The position numbers and the translations under genes are program-made. Shown here piece by piece: positions 45,547 to 58,320 of a DNA stretch of 64,000 nucleotides. Source of the DNA: Cycas panzhihuaensis (lineage: Eukaryota > Cycadophyta); the NCBI GenBank assembly GCA_023213395.1, contig CM041465.1, forward strand, positions 188,425,741 through 188,489,740. Direction: 5' to 3'. Within the stretch, counting starts at the first letter, position 1. Each line of letters opens with the position of its first letter. The notes under the pieces were generated by a model, which saw only the letters and a program-made list of their open reading frames with translations, did not search any database and was not told the DNA's origin.

Positions 45547-46216
45547 AGACTTCAAATCCTTCTTGATCAACTAACATTATTATAGGAGCAAGTTAAGTGG
45601 CTTGATTACCTCTATGCATTTGATTTTAATATAATATATAAAAGGGAGAAAGACATTAAATAGTAAGAATCATGGTATTATTAAAATCATAAGACATGGA
45701 ATAAATATTACACATCTTAAACCCAAAATTAAATAGTAACTCATTGACCACTATTATTCTAATCAAGAATTTATAATAAGTGACACAGTGTTCCTTTAGC
45801 TTCAACCATACAAGTAAGAATCCTTTTTCAAAAATAAAAATCACAAGCTTATCTCTCACTATTATGGTCCATATAAAGTTATTCAAAAGATTAGACAAGT
45901 CACTTCTAACCTCAAACCCCTACTCGATACCAAAATGCATAATGTTTTTCATGTCTCCTACTTAAAAAAATATCTTGGCAAAGTCATTGTTACTTAGACT
46001 AACTTCCCATTCTGGATGAAGAATAAGCCCCTATGGTCCCTTTAGATCACATCTTGGCTATGAGGTAATACCATCTATGTAACTAGACCATCTTCAAGTA
46101 TTTGATATAGTGGATTAATTGTGATTCTGAAGAGGCAACATGGGAATTGGTAGAATTTGTAAATCAATATCCACATCTCTTTCATTTTATAGACTCAACA
46201 TCTCAAGGGAGGGATT
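45547..46216 (+). pseudogene. Gypsy RNase H end, integrase C-terminus and chromodomain
   Basis: RNase H finishes with EQVKWLDYLYAFDFNIIYKREKDIK. The zinc finger and DDE core of integrase are absent. The next recognisable block, from about 45780, is DTVFL-LQPYK-ESFF, HKLISHYYGPYKVIQKIRQVTSNLKPLL and MHNVFHVSYLKKYLG. It is followed at about 46030-46190 by a chromodomain: a HILAMR start, then YLI-WIN-DSEEATWELVEFVNQYPHLF. Chromodomains steer integration to marked chromatin in chromoviruses. TCTCAAGGGAGGGATT (46201-46216) is the polypurine tract. Confidence 0.88.
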
Positions 46217-46540
46217 TATCACATAACTACTTGTTAATCATAGAGCTTGATAACTATCATATATAACTGAGTAATTGGAATGTTAATGTTGGTCATTAAC
46301 TTTTGTGCATGGACCATTTACTTTTCCAATAGGATTGTAAGCCACTTCTCACACCAATAAGATTCTATGTAAAGCAACCATCTTTGCCTATTTAAGTCAC
46401 CATAAATATACATGGTTTATTATATTAAAATAATATCAAGAGATTATCTATTGTATATTTTACTACTCATTTGGTATTATATTTGTGTTTATTTCTATAT
46501 TTTATTTACTTATTTTTCTAAAGTGAATGATCTATGTGGA
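46217..46540 (+). repeat. 3' LTR of the chromodomain gypsy element
   Basis: Starts TATCACATAACTAC after the polypurine tract (TG changed to TA) and matches 38559-38868. The right end is approximate. Confidence 0.7.
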
Positions 46541-46869
46541 AATATTGATAAAAATGGAAGACATATATGGCTAAGTATAAGGGCAAGATAATTAAGGTGA
46601 AAAACCCTAAAACTCATGGAAGCCTAAAATGCTTTATTGGTAAAATATGATAAGATAATTAAATAGTATAAAAAAATATTTGTTATTAGGTTCCAAATTC
46701 AACATAAGATGGTTGTGGCTATATTTACTTAAGGAGGTAGAAAAATCTTAACTTTGAAAATATAGTTAAAGAATTCATGTTGTCTTTTATGGGACATTAC
46801 GTACTATATATTGTAAGATAGTTGTATACAAGTATTAATATACCAATTACATATAAGTTCACTTCCTCC
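46541..46869. other. Unassigned sequence
   Basis: Likely the upstream part of the next gypsy element; no domain seen. Confidence 0.35.
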
Positions 46870-47060
46870 ATACCATAATTTATTAATGACATTGATTATG
46901 ATGTTGTGCCATTGAAATTATGTGGAATAATTCTACCCAAGACATATTTATAGGATAAAGATATAGTTTATTAGAGAAAATATGATAGGTATAGTTTTAT
47001 TAAGGAGGGAAAAGGGCACCTAACTAGTAATGTTTTCATAATCATAAAGTACTATGATTT
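46870..47060 (+). pseudogene. Gypsy protease-RT spacer fragment
   Basis: Plus strand reads DYDVVPLKLCGIILPKTYL-DKDIVY-RKYDRYSFIKEGKGHLT. It matches the plant gypsy pattern VxPLxxCxxVLGxPYLYDRxAxFYRxxxxYxLxKDGKEY, which lies just after the protease active site. It is the first recognisable part of a gypsy pol that continues at 48710, 53868 and 54190. Confidence 0.75.
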
Positions 47061-47102
47061 GTTACTACTACATATGATGTTAGACTTAAAGAAACTTATA
47101 AT

Positions 47103-47104
<2 letters not shown>

Positions 47105-47134
<30 letters not shown>
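47105..47134. repeat. TA dinucleotide microsatellite
   Basis: About 15 uninterrupted units. Confidence 0.98.
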
Positions 47135-47545
47135 ACATAGATATATAAATTTTAAAGCAATATTCCTAATCGGATAAAATGTTGATATTTTGATATGTTT
47201 AAAAAACCAAGTAGGCTCCCACCTAAGCTTGTATCACAACATTTAATCATCTTATAACTAGAGATTCCACTTCCTAGTGTAGTTTTATTCAAGAATTCCA
47301 TATAATAAAATGTAGGGAAAAGAACAAGTGGAAGGGTTATTATACAAGTAACATATATGTTTCGATGCTTTATCTTATGCATTGCTTATGATCCTTCTAT
47401 CGTAAAAGGATTGCTCAAGGAGAATGTATACCACCTTAAGGTCCTTAGGTAAAATACTTTGATAAGATTAATCTTATATTTAGTTATAACTAAGTGTGGA
47501 TTTAAGACAATGATATATAAACAACAAGTTTCATGACCAAATAAG
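47135..47545. other. Spacer between TA repeats inside gypsy pol
   Basis: No clear domain. It should correspond to the RT N-terminal half but is too decayed to read. The minus-strand frame 47382-47152 is probably chance. Confidence 0.35.
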
Positions 47546-48660
<1,115 letters not shown>

Positions 48661-48709
48661 GTTAGTTATGGACTTTATATTAACAAATGCATAGACATCA
48701 TTTATATGA

Positions 48710-49231
48710 TTAATAAATGATGTCTTGAGGCCATTTGTAGACCAATTTATTATAGTCTAATTGGGTGATACCTTAGTGTTCTATTAAATTGAAGAGGAGA
48801 ACGTAAAGCATGTGGATGCCTCTCTACAACAACTTTATAACTATTAATTATAGGAAAATATAAGAAAGTGCTCATGTATAACTTAAACCATGTCTTATCT
48901 TCAATACATCATAGATGAAGATGACCTTCATGAAGAGCACTAAAAAAATAAAATCATATTAGAGTTGCCCACCTTTAAAGAACTTAGAAAAGTTGAGAAG
49001 TTTCCTAAGATTTGTAGTTTTCTTTAAGACATTTATTCTTGGATACTATAAGCTTATATTCCATTTAATGAGTTAATAAATGGATCAACAAAGTTTGAAT
49101 GGACTTATAAGCATTAAGAAGTATGTAAAGAATATACATAAAATAATTTATATAGCTTTAGTGTTCACTTTTCCTAATATATACCTAAATTTAAAAATTA
49201 AACTTTATACCTTAAGATATTCCATGGGTTT
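48710..49231 (+). pseudogene. Gypsy reverse transcriptase, C-terminal half, and RNase H start
   Basis: Plus strand: LGDTLVFY-IEEENVKHVDASLQQLYNY (family DDILVFSxxxEEHxxHVxxVLQxL), then LPTFKELRKVEKFPKICSFL. Next come AYIPFNELINGSTKFEWTYKH-EVCKEYT (family xxPLxxLxxKxxxFxWxxxCxxxFxxLK) and PKFKN-TLYLKIF. The RNase H block that should follow (CDA...) is found on the far side of the next element, at 53868. Confidence 0.8.
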
Positions 49232-49477
49232 TGTTACAATACTAATTAATTAATCTAGTTATTATCAAAGGGGTACTTTAGAATGGTTACATCCATTGAT
49301 CAAAAGATATTATGGTATACATATAAATATGCATCCATTATAAGCATTGATTATCATTCAATTTTATTAATCAAATATATTAGCCTTTTACTATTAAGTT
49401 CTGAGTGTACCTATGTCCTCATGTGCTCTCTATTAGATTTGGTAATTCTCCTCAAATTACAAACTAGGTTCATAACA
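49232..49477 (+). repeat. 5' LTR of the gag-protease gypsy element
   Basis: TGTTACAATACTAATTAATT to GTTCATAACA, 246 bp, matching 53617-53867. Shared blocks include ATACATATAAATATGCATCC and GTGTACCTATGTCCT. Confidence 0.9.
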
Positions 49478-49479
49478 GG

Positions 49480-49492
49480 TGGTGTGAAAGCC
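49480..49492 (+). other. Primer binding site of the gag-protease gypsy element
   Basis: TGGTGTGAAAGCC two bases after the LTR end, a decayed tRNA-Met site. Confidence 0.6.
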
Positions 49493-50085
49493 ATGCTTCT
49501 ACCAATGGAATAGAAAATACATCCTTTTCATTTCAACTTTTACTTGTATCTTCATTACTAACTAGTATCATTACTTGATTTTTGATTATTTCCACTCATG
49601 ATTCTTTGTATTTATTAAGATATCTACTCTGTGCCTAATAAATTAACTAAATTTAGACTATTAAATTGGTGTTTTTGTAATTAAACATACATTAGTTGTA
49701 GGCACTTTTATGAGTAAGCACATAAGAGTTATAGTCTTAATCTATTCAAGCAACTACCATTATGACCTACATTACTTCTTAAAAGGAATATATACCACCT
49801 ATGTACACTCTATATTTAGTTACCCTCACTTGTCTCCATATTTTTATGAGGCAAAGCATCTAGAATTTTGATACATAAATATTGTTGCTAGTTTGCAATT
49901 AGAATTAATAAGGTGATATATCTTGAGAGTCTATCATATATTACATTCTAGTTAACTATGGTGCCTCATATCCCCATCTAAATCATCCTTTCATCAAAGG
50001 CATCCCTATCTTGGATCATTATGTAATGTATCAAAGTTACATCTTATATGATTGTGTAGTACATACATAACATTATTGCCAGATT

Positions 50086-50366
<281 letters not shown>

Positions 50367-51553
50367 TAAAGAACCGGATACATGAATGGACATAGATAAA
50401 CACTACCATTTTCCATTTAATTTGTAGAAGGAATATGCCATTTGAGATATGTGAATAGACACCAGACAAACAGTATCATTTTTCCATTGTGATTTCACCA
50501 TTAGATAGAAAATATGTAATAATACACATCAGTAATATATATACATCAATAGAAGGAATACATAGGAATAATCACAATGTAGAGCAACCTCTAGAATTAT
50601 TATAAATATATATATAGATTATTATTTATATATTATAAAATGTATATTGATTACTAGTCATAGGTATTAAACGTACACGATTATTAGCATTGAGATCTCC
50701 TATATTTTGATATTCTTATATTTGTATGTTTGCATTGCCTCACTTGAAATATATACAATTTGCATCGCTTGAAATATCACCTTGTAGTATTCTTATAATT
50801 TTTAGTGGTCTATGGAAAAATTACCTAGCATTATATTATTGTGAATATATTATCTTATATAACATTAAGTAATTCTCTTAGGTCTATAGAATAGAGTGTT
50901 AAATTAAGGGAAAATTATCTCCTAGCTCTACGTTCCATTGATTCACTCAAAGTTTTGTTCTATAATATGCTTCATTCTAACCCACTATCTAATACCTCGT
51001 CTCTAACTAGGTTCCATTATCATCATTTATCTCTATTATAAAATAAATTAAAAATAATAAATAATCTATAAGATGGCAAGCCCAACTATTGCTAGTCATA
51101 TGGCATCTCATAGTTATGAAAAGCTATAAGTAACATGGTGTGGAATGCCCTACCTACTATAACAAAGTAGTAAAGAATATGTGATAATAATGGTATAGTT
51201 GTGTATACCCTAGTAGCATGCTTAACACTTAGGGGTTATGGATTATTCATGTGGAAATATATTAGTAACTTATAACACCATTGATATATCATAATAGTAA
51301 TATGAATTAGTATCGCCTATCTCATGATAATTTCAAAGAGTAGTCTATGGAAGCAAACTCTCCATTAAGCACTTTTCTACATAAGGCCATTCAAAGACAC
51401 TAAAAAGAAAAGTCACATGGAAATGGAGAGTGATTAAAAAATACTCTTGCAAGTGCTTATAAGATTTGTGAATAACATCAATTGAGGAAGAACATCATCA
51501 TTTAATATCCATTGTAATTGAGGAAGAATGTCATCACTTAATAGTTAGAGCCA

Positions 51554-51590
51554 TGTATATATATAAATAGATAGATAGATAGATAAATAA
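51554..51590. repeat. GATA tetranucleotide microsatellite
   Basis: About five AGAT units flanked by TATA sequence. Confidence 0.9.
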
Positions 51591-52019
51591 GTTGTTGTTT
51601 AGGAGGCATACAAAATTTGAGGATTATATAGTTAGTGAGTAGGTCACAACTTATATATACTTGTTAGAGGGGGAAGCCATATTGTTGAAAAGATATAATA
51701 TTAAATCGATTATCACAACTGAGTCTTACCTTCAAATTCTAAGTATCTTTAATTCTTATATTCATAGTTGTGTTTTAAAGATGAGTTGTATTATAATATC
51801 CCTTACACTATTAAATACAATCCTAACACGTTAATGCATAGTTACAAAAGGCAACTTATGGAATCATACATATACCATTGTAAACATAATAAACATTGAC
51901 AAAATGGAAAAAAATTTAATCTATAAATACATAGTTGAACCTATTATCTAGGTAGCTTATAAGGTAGTGCAAACATTAATTGCACTCCTAAATTATACCT
52001 AACATCAGATCTTGGAAAA

Positions 52020-53000
52020 AATAACTATCATGGTAGAAGGCAAAAAAGATGAATTGATTATATTAGGTTTAGAAGATGAAAGGATTAGTTATTAGTTGTA
52101 TGTTAGAACCTGACTAACAAGAGATAGTTTTGGACCTAGAACAATAAAATTAAATCTTACTAATAATCCTATTAAAAAATATCTAAATAACTACTCAAAC
52201 TTAATAGCTAAAAAATAAAAAGTGATTGGTCTCTAATTATAGTCTAATTGTTTATAATCCATATAGTTATAAAAGAAGAAAAAGTTAGAAAATATTTTGA
52301 TCTAATTCTTTAGCATTGAGTAAAAGACACATGAACCAAGAGTATGGATACAACAAATGGAAAATTATTTTTTCTTAGTAGAAATTAAGTCAACTAAGTA
52401 AGTTTCTCTAGTAACATTACACATGGATGGAATTGAATATGAGTGGTGGCAGAGCTTAAGGCATACCACATTTTAAAACCAATTGCTAATGTGGAAGAAG
52501 TTCATTCATTTATTCATCAAAAGATTCAAAGTTATAATCAATCACAAATATTATTATAAATTATAGGTATTAAGGTAAACAAGAATTGTAGAAGAATATA
52601 ACATAACATTTACTAAATTGAGTTATGTAGTAGAATATATTCCAACTAATAGATTCATTTAGTTAGATATTGATGGTCTAATAATGGAAATTCAAGTAGA
52701 TGTAAAGACTCAAAAAAATGTTGATCTTAATAAAGAAATATAATTATCCAAAACACATGAAGATAAGATTAATGTATTATGTAAGACAGAGACAAAAACC
52801 TATATTCCTCTATTTTACTAGCCTAGTGTATTACTAATTGTATAGTCTAATATAGTACAAGTCAATTTTAATTAACTTTCTAAACCAATCTTTCAAAAGA
52901 TAAGAACTAAATAAGAAGAGTTAAGAAAATAAGATCTATGCTTTAGATGTGAAGAAAAGCATGTACTTGGGTATAAATGCTAAAAAAACTATCTATATAC
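52020..53000 (+). pseudogene. Gypsy gag with CCHC zinc knuckle
   Basis: Plus strand: VWIQQMENYFFLVE near 52340, MDGIEYEWWQSL near 52425 (the AxxWW motif), IVEEYNITFTKLSYVVEYIP near 52580, and DLCFRCEEKHVLGYKC near 52935-52985. In the knuckle the His of CxxCxxxxHxxxxC aligns with Lys-His and Tyr-Lys-Cys at shifted spacing, as in plant gypsy FRCxEKxxxGHKC. Stops replace Gln and Arg codons. Confidence 0.85.
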
Positions 53001-53109
53001 AATAAGATTATTACCTATAGAAGATATTGAAAAAGATGAGGAAGAGCAAGGATTATAAAATAACTATAAAAATTGTCACAATTATGAATCTTAGGAAAAT
53101 TACTATAAT

Positions 53110-53290
53110 CTAAAGACTAACATCCCAAAAATATCATTTTTAGCTAAGAGTAGTTTAACTAGATCAAATATATTAAAACTATAAAGATTTATCAAGAAAG
53201 AAGTTATTACAATCTCAATAAATCTAGATAATACTTATAATTTCATTCATAGAAATTATGCTTAATAATTAAGGTTAACTAGGAAGTATC
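53110..53290 (+). pseudogene. Gypsy protease remnant
   Basis: KISFLAKSSLTRSNILKL-RFIKKEVITISINLDNTYNFIHRNYA matches the pattern ISLxALxGxxxPxTxRVxGxIxxxxVxILIDSGSTHNFIxxxLA. The catalytic Asp-Ser-Gly reads Asn-Leu-Asp, so the site is lost. Confidence 0.75.
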
Positions 53291-53616
53291 ATCAAGGTAT
53301 AATAGCTCAACTTTTCATATTTTAGGCAAAAATAAGACTAACAACTAAAAAGGATAAAGTGCACAATACACCCCAAAATACAAGGAAAATTTTTGAAACC
53401 TTTAAGTAGGGTTATCTTTTGATAGAAGCTGAATACTAGATTAATCTCATAATGGCCATAAACTCAATGATTATTTAGCCATATAAGGAAAAATATCACT
53501 ATCAAGATAAAAAATTGACATAATATTAGACAAAGAATTATGATATTCTTTAAATGGATCATGGCTAATCATTATTTTTAATTATATTTCAAGGATAGAA
53601 CATTTCAAATAGGGGG

Positions 53617-53867
53617 TGTTATTATGACCCCAATTAATTAATCTAATAATTATCAAAAAGGTGCCTTTAAATGGTTGCTTCTATTTACTAAAAGACATTA
53701 TGGAATACATATAAATATGCATCCATTATAAACATTAAACATCATTCATTTTTATCAATCAAACATATTAGTCTTTTGACTATTAAATTCTTTAGTGTAC
53801 CTATGTCCTTATGTGCTTTCTATTGGATTTAAAAATTCTCCTTAAGTTATGAACTAAGTTCATAATA
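53617..53867 (+). repeat. 3' LTR of the gag-protease gypsy element
   Basis: TGTTATTATGACCCCAATTAATT after the polypurine tract, to GTTCATAATA. About 251 bp. Confidence 0.9.
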
Positions 53868-54010
53868 GATGCTATGTCATATTATTAAGGAAAACTAATT
53901 ATATACTATTTTAGGGTTTTCTTAAGACTGGTGGAGGATTATTCAATATATGATAATGAAATATATACTATAGTATACTTAGTGTAGCATTGGTGACCCT
54001 ATCTCCCTAG
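53868..54010 (+). pseudogene. Gypsy RNase H, continuation
   Basis: DAMSYY-GKLIIYYF followed by VEDYSIYDNEIYTIVYLV-HW. This is the CDASxxGIGxVL... and NYxTYDKELYAIVxALxHW block of gypsy RNase H. It joins logically with 48710-49231 across the inserted element. Confidence 0.8.
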
Positions 54011-54070
54011 TGAGAAAACTATTATTTATTTATATTACTAGTGGTTGCATTATCATTAGGCTTAATCTAA

Positions 54071-54124
54071 TGTGGAGAATGGTCAACATCTAAATGGGTG
54101 GAGAATAGTCAACATCTAAAATGG
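54071..54124. repeat. 27-bp tandem duplication
   Basis: Two copies of GTGGAGAATRGTCAACATCTAAATGG-like sequence (54072-54097 and 54098-54124), differing at two positions. Confidence 0.9.
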
Positions 54125-54189
54125 ATCACACCTTCATCTAATCCAAGAAAGATATTATGGATAAAGTTACAAATTTTGTTTCTATATCT

Positions 54190-54600
54190 CTAATTTGTTC
54201 CTTGATTTAATGTTGACCTTGAAGAAATCTAAGTTTAAATAGTGGAAAGATAGATACCGAGATGACCTATACTTTATAGAAGCATATAAAATGTTGAATT
54301 TGGAATTAATGACACATAAACAATAGTATAAAAGATTCTTTTTAACTAATGGATTATTATATAAATTAGGTGCTTCAAGTATGTGCCAATAGGTTGGTGT
54401 CAAAGATAGTTAATTCAATAAATTTAACATCATCTTATAGTAGGACACTTCGATCTTAAGAAAATCATGACAAAAATGCATTGTTTCTCCTTTTAAACAA
54501 GGTTGTTATATGATGTGACTAAGTGTTACCACTTCAAATAATACATAAAAATTTTGCTAGATGATTTTCAGTACTTTAGAGAAGGCTTATAATATGCAAG
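54190..54600 (+). pseudogene. Gypsy integrase N-terminal (zinc-binding) region
   Basis: RFFLTNGLLYKLGASSMCQ near 54330-54385 and GHFDLKKIMTKMHCFSF near 54447-54500. These match xLxDGLLYRxGxLCVP and GHFGxxKTxxxLxxxFYWP of gypsy integrase, the HHCC zinc finger. The catalytic core downstream is not readable. Confidence 0.75.
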
Positions 54601-56400
54601 AACTGAGCAATAATAGAACCTTATATGGTAACCAAAATTAAAAAGTGAATGCATGAAGTGGTTGAGTTTTAAGAGATGTTAGTGAATGTGATGGAAGGGA
54701 ATTATGGTGATAAGCATCCTTGCTTATGTTTATAATAAGAAAATGATAGGTTGGTTTGATGCATATTAATTATGAAGACATAAGCTTAAGAAACTTAGAA
54801 ATGCTAAGTTCCCCTACATGGTGTTTTTCATGGGTTAATGTTTCATTGCAATCATCATTTTAGAAGGAAAAAATGATCAAGGGAGTCTTTTGAGATAGGA
54901 TAATCCACAAAATGATGAGATTGGGAGTAAGTGATAGTCATAAAGAGTTGTAAAGATGTAGAATGAAGTGCACTCAAGGAAAAACAAAGGAATTCTCATA
55001 GGTTGTATAAAGTATTCTTGCTAAAGAAAGGTTTTGAGAAGGTTAAAGCTATGATATGGTTATTTTCAAGGAGGTGAGGCATGAAGAAAATTATGACTAT
55101 CGATCACCAAATATGTGACCACATCCAAGGCTATTTGTGATGTAACATTTCTCTTACTTAGGGCAATAAAGGAAAGGTTTGAGGTTGAAATATTCCATGA
55201 ATGAGTAAATCACATAATAAATTAGGGCTATTGGATCAAGTACACATGGCAATATTTAGAGGGATTCATAGCCTAGCCCTATGCTTGATTATAGTAATAA
55301 AGGATACATAATGATTTGGGTAATCCATGAAGTGACTCTTCATAAAGTGATCTTGTAGTAAGGGAAATAATTTAAGACCATTTGATGAAAGCTATGTGAT
55401 GTTGATTAGAGCATTTCATATATGATGAACTCAGAAAGAGTTGTAAAGGGCAAGGTTGATTATAGTTTGAACATATCAATGAAGTGCAAACTCAAAAAAC
55501 AAGGTGGCAATAAAAAGGTGCATGATCACTTGAGTTTGTCATAGCGATAAATGCTCAATTAAGGTTTATGTATGTGAAGATCATGACCAAGATTGAAACT
55601 TTTTTCCTTGATGTCATTCATCACTTTTGATGAAACTCATTCATTAAGAGATAATAAATTATTAGCATAAAGTTTTCTTTGGGTAAAAGGAATGAATTTG
55701 AGAAACTTATTTTGCATTCATAATTTGTATATTATACTAATATGCTAATCATCAATGATATAATGGTCAACTATAATTTGTAGTATTGGGATTTATTTAA
55801 GGTAGAGAAGGATGGGAAAAAATATTTATGGCTAATAGGGATAATTTCAATAGGAACTACCCCCTTAGTGTTTTAATGCCCTAAGGTGGTATCATTGTTG
55901 ACTCAACAACTCCAACCAAAGTAATAATACATCATCAATCCAAAAGATTAGGTAATTTGTAGACTTCCACATGAAATTTTATGGATAATTCTATCGTACA
56001 TATTCTATAGTTACTTATAACTAATCCAGGCTTGAAGAAACCATGAGGAAAGATAAAGAAGTAACTAGTGTAATATCTAGTTGGATGATTAAGCTACTTA
56101 AGCATGATTGAAAGAGAAAGGACATATGTTATGAAGGGTTGATTAATCACACTCACCTTTGGGTTTCCTCAATGGATAATATGTTTGGATTTAAAGATTG
56201 CTCTAAATTGGATTTACTACATGCATACATCATTTCTCAAAGCCAAAGGATAGGTTTTCTCTTAGACTAGGTGATGATACTCAATGATACTATTGTTAAG
56301 TAGTTAAAGTAAATGTTTACTAGTTGTAATTTCTATATGATTGGTTATTTAGTCTATGTTGTTTTGGAACATTAAATTTGCCTAATTTTCTCTAGGACAA
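54601..56400. other. Interval without recognised gene
   Basis: Should contain the gypsy integrase core if the element were intact, but no block is convincing in any frame. Composition is slightly richer in purines on the plus strand than its surroundings. Confidence 0.35.
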
Positions 56401-57022
56401 GGAGACACATAACAAAGATTTCCTCATTCATTTCAAGTTCTCTAAGGTGTGGCATATAAAAGCATATTTGTTTCTTCATGAATTATCAAGTGATTTTTTC
56501 TATGTTATAGGAAAGTTATACTATGAGCTTCTTAGAATAGATGAAGATGTAAGGAAGTAACTCAAGGGAATAAAGTAAAAAAGAAATGGTAATTTTTATT
56601 TATATAAGGATTTTTCTACCATTTACTTGTATGGATATCAACATTATGCCTTATATCTACCTAAGTATCCTCCTACTTAGATTTGTTACATGGAAGTATA
56701 TATATAATTATCATTAATAAGGGCTAGGTTGTACCCAAAATAGAAGAAAACCCTTTACTAGATATGGTTGGTATGGATTAGGTACTAGGAAATAATTGTA
56801 TGCATAGATGGATAAATATATGGTGTGTACCCCATTAAAAGTACACAAGTTAAGGAACACTCCAAAAATATATCATGACCCAGATGCGATGATGCACAAA
56901 TACTTAATAACTCTACATATGCCATATCATGAGAACATATATGATGCTCTGAAGGGTTTTAGATACTTAGAACCTAAGACAAAGAATTTTATAGTAAATC
57001 CTTGGTTTGCTCTTAGATAATA
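56401..57022 (+). pseudogene. Coding-like stretch of unknown family
   Basis: Three adjoining plus-strand frames look protein-like. They are DKETHNKDFLIHFKFSKVWHIKAYLFLHELSSDFF (56398-56500), FYLYKDFSTIYLYGYQHYALYLPKYPPT-ICYMEVYI (56600-56705), and the open frame 56808-57020 (TPLKVHKLRNTPKIYHDPDA, MPYHENIYDALKGFRYLEPKT). I know no family with these features. Possibly an accessory ORF of the gypsy element to the left, or a captured plant gene. Frames change at least twice. Confidence 0.35.
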
Positions 57023-57774
57023 ATGATGGGTCTAGTGCTATTGAGCCTAACTTCTAGAGCAATGATGGGCTAATGATAAAAAATATGGGAAATAGTGATT
57101 TGTTAAGGGATGATATCCCGTTCTTGAAGAAAAGCATATAGGCATTGACTAGACATATAATCAAAAGAGAAAAGCTCCTTCACCTAATACTCCCCCCCTC
57201 AAATGATGAATCCTTACCTTGCACCATAACCTTCACTAAAGCTAACACCTTAACAACCATAAAATGTTGACTCCAAAAGGTGGAATTTATATAAGGAGAA
57301 TAGACATTATTAAAAGCCCTATTATCTTCAACTATTGTTAATAAATGGGGCACCATAAAATAGATAAGGATTATCCAAGTTATGGGAGGAAGAAACTAAA
57401 TAAGCAAGTAGATAGACATGTTAGTTATTCTAATGATAAGTAATATGATAACTAGTAACATCTCTAATATTCTATTAAAGTGACATCATTAGTAGTTACT
57501 ATAGTAGGGATTGAGTTGGGCATGAATTTCTCCATTATAAAAACAATCACTCCCATGGGATAGAAGAATATGGCAGTTAACCTAATACCTATGGAGCAAT
57601 AAATCATATAGTAAGAGCCTACTCTCACCTAAGAAGGCCTACATCATGTGGAGATGATAGAGGTATTAGATTATTTACCCTTAGAAATGTAATAATAAAC
57701 ACCATTGTAGGCAACATAAGTAGTAAGTGATATTCCCCAATAACACATACAAATAGATCTATCTTAAGGGAGAT
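57023..57774. other. Poorly readable interval between two coding-like stretches
   Basis: Fragments of the same plus-strand style may occur (for example TITFTKANTLTTIKC near 57220), but no frame is sustained. The minus-strand frame 57819-57625 is probably a shadow. Confidence 0.3.
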
Positions 57775-58320
57775 GTGGAAGAGTAGCCAATTGTGTTGGA
57801 TCCTTGGGTGGAAGAACAAATGAAGGCTAAAAGATTAGGCTCCACTAAAGCTTAAGCTTTAACTATTGATGAGAAAGATAAAGAAATATTTTACTATTGG
57901 AATATGGATGACAAGGTGTTGCAAAAGATGATAGATAAAGGAAAAAAACAAGTAAATAGCTTTTCTTGGTCCATGCATGAGGAATCGATACTAGAGTTCA
58001 TGTAGTTTCACTTGACCATTAGTAAAAGGATGAGGGACAAAGTCAATTTCATCCAGTCACTACTAGAAAAATGTAATGCAAAGAACTAGACCTAAAAAAT
58101 AAAGAATATAGCTCTAAATAATAATGTTAATAATTTAGATTAGATTTGGGAAAGACTATCATTGCAACCTTTATAGGTAGGAGTTTTAAAGGAAATGGAA
58201 AAAGTGCTAGATAATATAGACAAAGGGAGAAAGGACATTCAATTAATGGGAAATATAGTAGAAATGTATGCCTAAGAAGGTTATAAATTAGCTCCTAGGT
58301 TGGAAATTTATAGATTATCT
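57775..58320 (+). pseudogene. Long coding-like frame of unknown family
   Basis: One plus-strand frame of about 180 codons stays in register, interrupted by nine stops. Each is TAA or TAG and so one C-to-T step from CAA or CAG. Readable parts are PIVLDPWVEEQMKAKRLGS, ALTIDEKDKEIFYYWNMDDK, VLQKMIDKGKKQVNSFSWSM, HLTISKRMRDKVNFIQSLLE, VGVLKEMEKVLDNIDKGRKD and IQLMGNIVEMYA-EGYKLAP. It is rich in Lys, Glu and Asp and probably helical. I do not recognise it. It could be an accessory ORF of a retroelement or a host-derived gene. Confidence 0.45.

Larger units (their letters stand above)
38559..46540 (+). mobile_element. Chromodomain-type Ty3/gypsy retrotransposon, split by a small copia element
   Basis: LTR pair 38559-38868 and 46217-46540 on the plus strand. 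Between them are gag, protease, RT, RNase H, integrase C-terminus and chromodomain in gypsy order. A non-autonomous copia element (43200-45546) interrupts RNase H. The integrase catalytic core is missing. The LTRs share TGGTTTATTATRTTRAAATAATATCAAGAGAT-type blocks and ATTAACTTTTRTGCATGG. Target duplication not resolved. Confidence 0.85.
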
